Shown here: piece after piece, positions 60,482 to 64,000 of the stretch
How the letters are laid out: each line of letters begins with the position of its first letter
How positions within the stretch are numbered: the first letter of the stretch is position 1
Assembly (NCBI RefSeq): GCF_900106095.1
Contig: NZ_FNUD01000002.1
Span: 3,307,501-3,371,500, forward strand
DNA length: 64,000 nucleotides
Direction: 5' to 3'
DNA from: Pseudomonas deceptionensis
GTDB taxonomy: Bacteria > Pseudomonadota > Gammaproteobacteria > Pseudomonadales > Pseudomonadaceae
The notes under the pieces: model-generated
Told to the model about the DNA's origin: nothing
Database searches by the model: none
The model's input: only the letters and a program-made list of their open reading frames with translations
Translations under genes and position numbers: made by a program

Positions 60482-61255
60482 TTACATGCAGACTTTGCAG
60501 CCAGCAGCGATGGACAGAGAGTTGCTTTGTTGGTTGCCCACACCCGCTGCGATGTTGGCACCACCATTACCCGACATGCCATTGAACGAATGGTCCATGG
60601 TGGCGTTGTTCACAACAGGGGTATTGTTGTGGTGCGAGCTTTGGCCCCAGGTATTGACGTTGCTCAGATACGACGCACCGGCTTCGTTGATCACCGACAG
60701 GTTGTTCGAGGTTTGGTTGGCGGTTGCGCCCGCGCCTGCAATACGGCCATTGGATACGGCGATGGCCAGGTTGTTTTTCTGTTGGTTGAAGTCACCAGCA
60801 GCCACGTTTATGCCCACATTGCCTGAGCTGCCATTGCCTGAACTTTCCAGCTTGGCGTTATTTTGTGTGCCGTAGTTGTGGTCGTTGTTATGACTGTTGG
60901 TCTGGGTTGCGCTGGTCAGTGATGCGGCGGTACCAAAGACGAACGTTTCGTCAGCGGTTGCGATTGCAACGGCGTTGTCTTGTTGGTTGCCCGAGCCGGC
61001 TGCGGCGTTGACACCCATGTTACCTTCAGCCCCTTTGACGGAGTCTTTTACGGTAGCGGTGTTTTTGATCGCTTTGTTGGTCACTTTGTTGTTGTGACTG
61101 TTTTGCACGTCAATCACAACAGCTGCAGCCCCCGCATTAGGGTCCATTGTGTAAGACGGTGGAGGTGGTGGGCCATCGTTGTGAGCATATGCGGCTACGG
61201 ACAGAAGTGCGGCCATAGCAAAAGCCAGAGGTTTCAGAGCGCTTGACGGTTTCAT
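60482..61255 (-). CDS. fapC: FapC, major functional-amyloid subunit
   Basis: 257 residues. After a signal peptide (LAFAMAALLSVAAYA) lie three imperfect amyloid repeats with Gly/Asn/Gln cores: EGNMGVNAAAGSGNQQDN, SGNVGINVAAGDFNQQKNN and NGGANIAAGVGNQQSN. They are separated by Asn/His-rich linkers, and the protein ends CKVCM, the conserved CxxC of FapC. It forms the cross-beta fibril of the biofilm matrix. Confidence 0.93.
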   Translation of the reverse strand: MKPSSALKPLAFAMAALLSVAAYAHNDGPPPPPSYTMDPNAGAAAVVIDVQNSHNNKVTNKAIKNTATVKDSVKGAEGNMGVNAAAGSGNQQDNAVAIATADETFVFGTAASLTSATQTNSHNNDHNYGTQNNAKLESSGNGSSGNVGINVAAGDFNQQKNNLAIAVSNGRIAGAGATANQTSNNLSVINEAGASYLSNVNTWGQSSHHNNTPVVNNATMDHSFNGMSGNGGANIAAGVGNQQSNSLSIAAGCKVCM

Positions 61256-61324
61256 GATGTTTCTCCGTGCTTCAATAGTGAGTTAAGTGTTGGCACTTTC
61301 TAATTGCACTACGTTGCTCTCGGG

Positions 61325-61900
61325 TCAGTCAGCAACCCGTATGTTGAGGGTGTTAGCCATGCGGTTCCCCACCCCTGCACTCTGGTTCAACTGCACCACC
61401 CCGCGGCTGCCGGTGAAGGCCTGGTCGCCTGTCACGACCTGGCGGCTGCCGCTGGTGGGGGGTGCAGTGCCCGAGTCTGGTATCAGCGCCACGTTCTGCT
61501 GTGACAGGACGCTGTCGTCTATGCCTTGAGGCTGGGCACTGATGCCTATCCGCACTGCATTGACCATTTGGTTGTTGGCACCGGCCGACTGGTTGATCCC
61601 GATCACGCCGGTGCCATTACTGAATGAGTTGCCGAGAATTGCTGCCTTGGCATTGAGCGAAGGATCGGCAGGGGTATTGATTTTTTGGGTGACGGAGGTT
61701 GAGGCGTGTGCCGAGGTGCCGAGGGCAACCGCCCGGACGTTGACTTGCTGCTGCTGATCGCCGGCCGCCTGGTTGATCGTGACGTTGCCATGAAAATCAG
61801 CACCGGAATTGTTGATCTCGGCGTTGTTATCGGAGGCAGCCATTACGTTGACACTGGCAAGCAATGCGGCAATCAGTACGGGCAGTCGGCGGGCAGTCAT
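61325..61900 (-). CDS. fapB: FapB, amyloid nucleator / minor subunit
   Basis: 191 residues. A signal peptide (PVLIAALLASVNVMA) is followed by three FapC-like repeats: GNVTINQAAGDQQQQVN, GVIGINQSAGANNQMVN and GVVQLNQSAGVGNRMAN. FapB is thought to nucleate FapC fibrils. It begins 1 bp after the fapA stop and has AGGGGAA before the ATG. Confidence 0.93.
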   Translation of the reverse strand: MTARRLPVLIAALLASVNVMAASDNNAEINNSGADFHGNVTINQAAGDQQQQVNVRAVALGTSAHASTSVTQKINTPADPSLNAKAAILGNSFSNGTGVIGINQSAGANNQMVNAVRIGISAQPQGIDDSVLSQQNVALIPDSGTAPPTSGSRQVVTGDQAFTGSRGVVQLNQSAGVGNRMANTLNIRVAD

Positions 61901-61901
61901 G

Positions 61902-62342
61902 TTATTTCCCCTGGCTCAACACTGAGAGTGGGCGCATGCCCTGTTCGATGCTGTTGCCTATCGTGTTGGATATAGTGCCGCCACTGCCGCCGCCATGGCC
62001 GTTGGTCATGCCTGGCAGGCCGTTGCTGTTGTTGAGCCCGGGCAATGAATTGGCGTGGGGGATGATGATGCGGTTGATCGAAGCACCGGTGCTCACACCG
62101 GCAAAGTCACCATCAGTGAGCTCACCGGTTACACCTATCACTTGTGCGGAAGGGTTGGCATTGACGGTGCGCGGATCAGGGTCGGGATGCATGGGCGGGT
62201 TGCCCACCGCATAGGGTTGAACCGTACGTGTCACCACGATCTCGCCATTAGGAGCGGCCTGGACGACGCTGCACAAACCCATCAAGGCGCTCAAGCTACA
62301 AACTGTCAGCAAATAATGGTTACCGCGATAGAGGTGACGCAT
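61902..62342 (-). CDS. fapA: FapA, periplasmic chaperone-like factor of the amyloid system
   Basis: 146 residues with a signal peptide (LLTVCSLSALMGLCSVVQA) and AGGGAG upstream. The mature part is Pro/Asn/Gly-rich with HANSLPGLNNSNGLPGMTNGHGGGSGG. First gene of the fap operon; FapA affects fibril composition. Identified mainly by position and size, since its sequence is poorly conserved. Confidence 0.85.
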   Translation of the reverse strand: MRHLYRGNHYLLTVCSLSALMGLCSVVQAAPNGEIVVTRTVQPYAVGNPPMHPDPDPRTVNANPSAQVIGVTGELTDGDFAGVSTGASINRIIIPHANSLPGLNNSNGLPGMTNGHGGGSGGTISNTIGNSIEQGMRPLSVLSQGK

Positions 62343-62393
62343 GTTCGTGCTCCCTTTATTCGACGCTGGCCCTAGTCAGCGTATTAAGGAGAG

Positions 62394-62409
62394 AGCAGAA
62401 GCTGTGCCA
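62394..62409 (-). promoter_or_regulatory. Sigma-54 promoter of the fap operon
   Basis: Read on the minus strand: TGGCACAGCTTCTGCT, matching the sigma-54 consensus TGGCAC-N5-TTGCW with one change (CTGC for TTGC). Spacing of GG and GC is right. Transcription would start about 40 nt upstream of fapA. The adjacent sigma-54 activator gene supports the reading. Confidence 0.78.
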
Positions 62410-62470
62410 CTTCTTGTTTAACCTTTAAAAACAACAGCTGTTGCAACAGTGTCGTTGTGTGCACCGACAA

Positions 62471-62494
62471 GTGTGTCTCAAACGTGAGACGCAC
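62471..62494. promoter_or_regulatory. Candidate activator-binding inverted repeat upstream of fap
   Basis: GTGTGTCTCA (62471-62480), loop AACG, TGAGACGCAC (62485-62494): 10-bp arms with one mismatch, about 75 bp upstream of the -24/-12 element, a typical enhancer distance. A second palindrome CAACAGCTGTTG is at 62432-62443. The rest of the gap to 62728 holds no gene; TGAAACCTT and AAGGTTTCA (62659-62698) form another inverted pair. Confidence 0.5.
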
Positions 62495-62728
62495 ACACAC
62501 CCGCTTGAATAAGCCTACGGTCAGGCGGGCACACTGTTTTAATGCTTTATCGGGGCGTGTTTCACGGGCTTTACACTAAACCGGAAAAGGCGTGACCTCA
62601 GTGTTTTAGCGGCTTTGGCGCCGAGTGACTGTTTCAGTAATGGACAACTTCAGGGTGCTGAAACCTTTAACTTGCAGGGCGAAAAGTTCAAGGTTTCAAG
62701 TGCCATTACTAAAAGACTAATACTTTGT

Positions 62729-63265
62729 TTATAAGTTTCTTGCGGGGGCAATTAATTGTTTAACCGCTGCAAAAGCCTGTTGCTGTCGAGCCTGCCAATC
62801 GCCATTAACCACCTGTACGGGTTGTTGGTGGCGATCGAGCCATTGTGCACTGGCGTTGAAAAACGCCTGACGTTCAGCCAGCGAGGGTTGGCAGCGTTGA
62901 CCGTCGGGTGTCCACTCCACGCCCTCGGGCGACAGCAGCAGGTGCAGGTCGTAATGGCGGCTTAGCAGTTCGGCTTCCAACCAGTCAGGGCAGTCGTCAA
63001 ACAGGGTCTGGCTCCACAGCATGTTGCTGAGCAAATGGGTGTCCAGAATCAGCAGCTCGGGCTGTTGGCTCCGTGCCTGATCTTCCCAGTCAAGCTGACC
63101 ACGGGCGATCGCCGGAATGTCTGCCAGGCAGGTGTCCCGAGGGTTTTGTTCGATGAAGTAACGGACGTATTCGCCCACCAGAATGGCGCCGAAGTGCTGC
63201 TGCAATTGCGCAGCCAGCCAGCTTTTACCACTCGACTCCGGCCCTGCCAGTACCAGCACCTTCAT
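62729..63265 (-). CDS. NadR-like ribosylnicotinamide kinase (P-loop)
   Basis: 178 residues. Walker A GPESSGKSWLAAQL at the start, EYVRYFIEQ, LLILDTHLLSNMLWSQ and YDLHLLLSPEGVEWTPDGQR match the C-terminal kinase half of NadR. It phosphorylates nicotinamide riboside to NMN. It overlaps the PnuC stop by 4 bp (ATGA), so transport and phosphorylation are coupled. Confidence 0.9.
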   Translation of the reverse strand: MKVLVLAGPESSGKSWLAAQLQQHFGAILVGEYVRYFIEQNPRDTCLADIPAIARGQLDWEDQARSQQPELLILDTHLLSNMLWSQTLFDDCPDWLEAELLSRHYDLHLLLSPEGVEWTPDGQRCQPSLAERQAFFNASAQWLDRHQQPVQVVNGDWQARQQQAFAAVKQLIAPARNL

Positions 63266-63825
63266 GTGCGCAGCGCCGGGTCGCGGTGCCAGTCACGCCA
63301 GCCTTGAATGGCGATGATCGCGAACAGGGCGTACAGGCCCGCCGTCCCGTACAGATCCTGGTAAGCAAAGAAACCGATATAGAGCACGTCGATCACACAC
63401 CACAGTGCCCAGCACTGCAGGCGTTTTTGGGCCATCCACACTTGGGCGACCAGGCTGAAAGCGGTCAGCGCTGCATCCTGCCAAGGGAACTGGGAGTCGG
63501 TCCAGTGCGCCATCGAGGCGCCCAATGCCAGGCTGCCCACGGCGCCGATAACCAGACCCAACCCCACGTGCAGGGATCTTAACCGGGTTACGACGCGGCC
63601 TTCATGTTGCTCGCCTGCGCGGGTCCACTGCCACCAGCCATAGACTTGCAGCAGGGCAAAAAACACTTGCAGCAACATGCCGGAGTACAGCTTGAGGCCG
63701 AAAAAAATCCAGCTATAAAGCAGCACCATCACCAGACCAATGGGCCAGCACCAAGGGTTCTGCTTGACCGTCAACCAGACGGCTATCACGCCGAGTGCGG
63801 CGGCAAACAGTTCGAGCCCTGACAT
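63262..63825 (-). CDS. pnuC: PnuC nicotinamide riboside transporter
   Basis: 187 residues from the ATG at 63825 (AAGGAA upstream); a longer frame to 63948 lacks a ribosome site. About seven transmembrane helices; PnuC signatures include WLTVKQNPWCWPIGLVMVLLYSWIFF, LYSGMLLQVFFALLQVYGWWQW and CWALWCVIDVLYIGFFAYQ. It imports nicotinamide riboside by facilitated diffusion, pulled by the kinase encoded next. Confidence 0.92.
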   Translation of the reverse strand: MSGLELFAAALGVIAVWLTVKQNPWCWPIGLVMVLLYSWIFFGLKLYSGMLLQVFFALLQVYGWWQWTRAGEQHEGRVVTRLRSLHVGLGLVIGAVGSLALGASMAHWTDSQFPWQDAALTAFSLVAQVWMAQKRLQCWALWCVIDVLYIGFFAYQDLYGTAGLYALFAIIAIQGWRDWHRDPALRT

Positions 63826-64000
63826 TGGGATTCCTTGGATGAGAGTGAAGGGCGGGGATTGTACCTGCAGCGGGGATGGTTGTGGGTTTGATAGGCCGCA
63901 GTGTGAGGCTGCGTCCGGCTGCGCAGCAGTCGTAAAGTCTGCTTCCATGGTTAAACAGACATATTGTGTATTCCGGTTTTGCGACCGCTGCGTCGCAGTG
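63826..64000. other. Upstream region of pnuC, window end
   Basis: 175 bp with no supported gene. It contains GC-rich TGCGCAGCAG- and GCTGCGTCGCAG-like symmetrical stretches. The pnuC promoter is expected here, but I cannot pick out a confident -35/-10 pair or an NAD-regulator operator. Confidence 0.3.

Noticed and set aside
1..64000. tRNA, rRNA, prophage, intact insertion sequence or CRISPR-Cas genes
   Set aside because: I looked for cloverleaf genes, transposase and integrase proteins, phage structural genes and cas genes and found none I could support.

Overview
The window looks like chromosomal DNA of a fluorescent-lineage Pseudomonas. Supporting signs are a complete functional-amyloid operon (fapABCDEF), the Pseudomonas polyol operon with its own regulator (mtlR-mtlEFGKDYZ), an OprD-family porin, the aerobic cobalamin genes cobF, cobW and cobN, Pseudomonas-type REP palindromes, and high-GC coding sequence with good Shine-Dalgarno sites. 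I see no rRNA, tRNA, CRISPR array, prophage or intact insertion sequence.

Layout. Positions 1-24 kb are a mosaic of small regulator-plus-enzyme units: a truncated carbohydrate porin with a LacI regulator; an ArsR-type regulator divergent from a cytochrome P450 and a small monooxygenase; a glycine-rich lipoprotein; an SDR, an AraC regulator and an aldehyde dehydrogenase; a stand-alone ABC membrane domain divergent from a TetR regulator across twin operators; a catabolic block (GntR, FAH-family hydrolase, alpha/beta hydrolase, amidohydrolase, Tsx-like channel, and a frameshifted second GntR); a LysR with two reductases; and a LysR with a quinone oxidoreductase. At 24-30 kb an unknown 493-residue protein precedes a FAN1-type nuclease and a nuclease-helicase, a likely DNA-repair pair. 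Positions 30-34.7 kb hold RidA, a D-threonine-aldolase-like enzyme, a parvulin, an orphan histidine kinase, a MITE-like element and an OprD porin. The mtl operon occupies 34.8-44.2 kb on the minus strand. Positions 44.3-48.4 kb hold cobF, a surface acyltransferase and a glycosyltransferase.

Positions 48.6-55.6 kb are a cobalt-chelatase block: a cobalamin riboswitch followed by cobW, cobN, an AAA+ chelatase subunit and a von Willebrand A domain frame. The AAA+ frame ends at a canonical slippery heptamer (A AAA AAG), then a 5-nt spacer and a strong hairpin. The -1 frame runs without a stop through a linker into the vWA domain. I read this as a programmed -1 frameshift that makes both a small (ChlI-like, 335 residues) and a medium (ChlD-like, 557 residues) subunit from one locus. 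This is the most striking feature of the window.

Positions 56.2-62.4 kb hold a sigma-54 activator facing the fap operon, which itself has a recognisable sigma-54 promoter. A hairpin between fapC and fapD probably sets the ratio of amyloid subunit to secretion machinery. The window ends with a nicotinamide-riboside-type salvage pair (PnuC transporter and NadR-like kinase).
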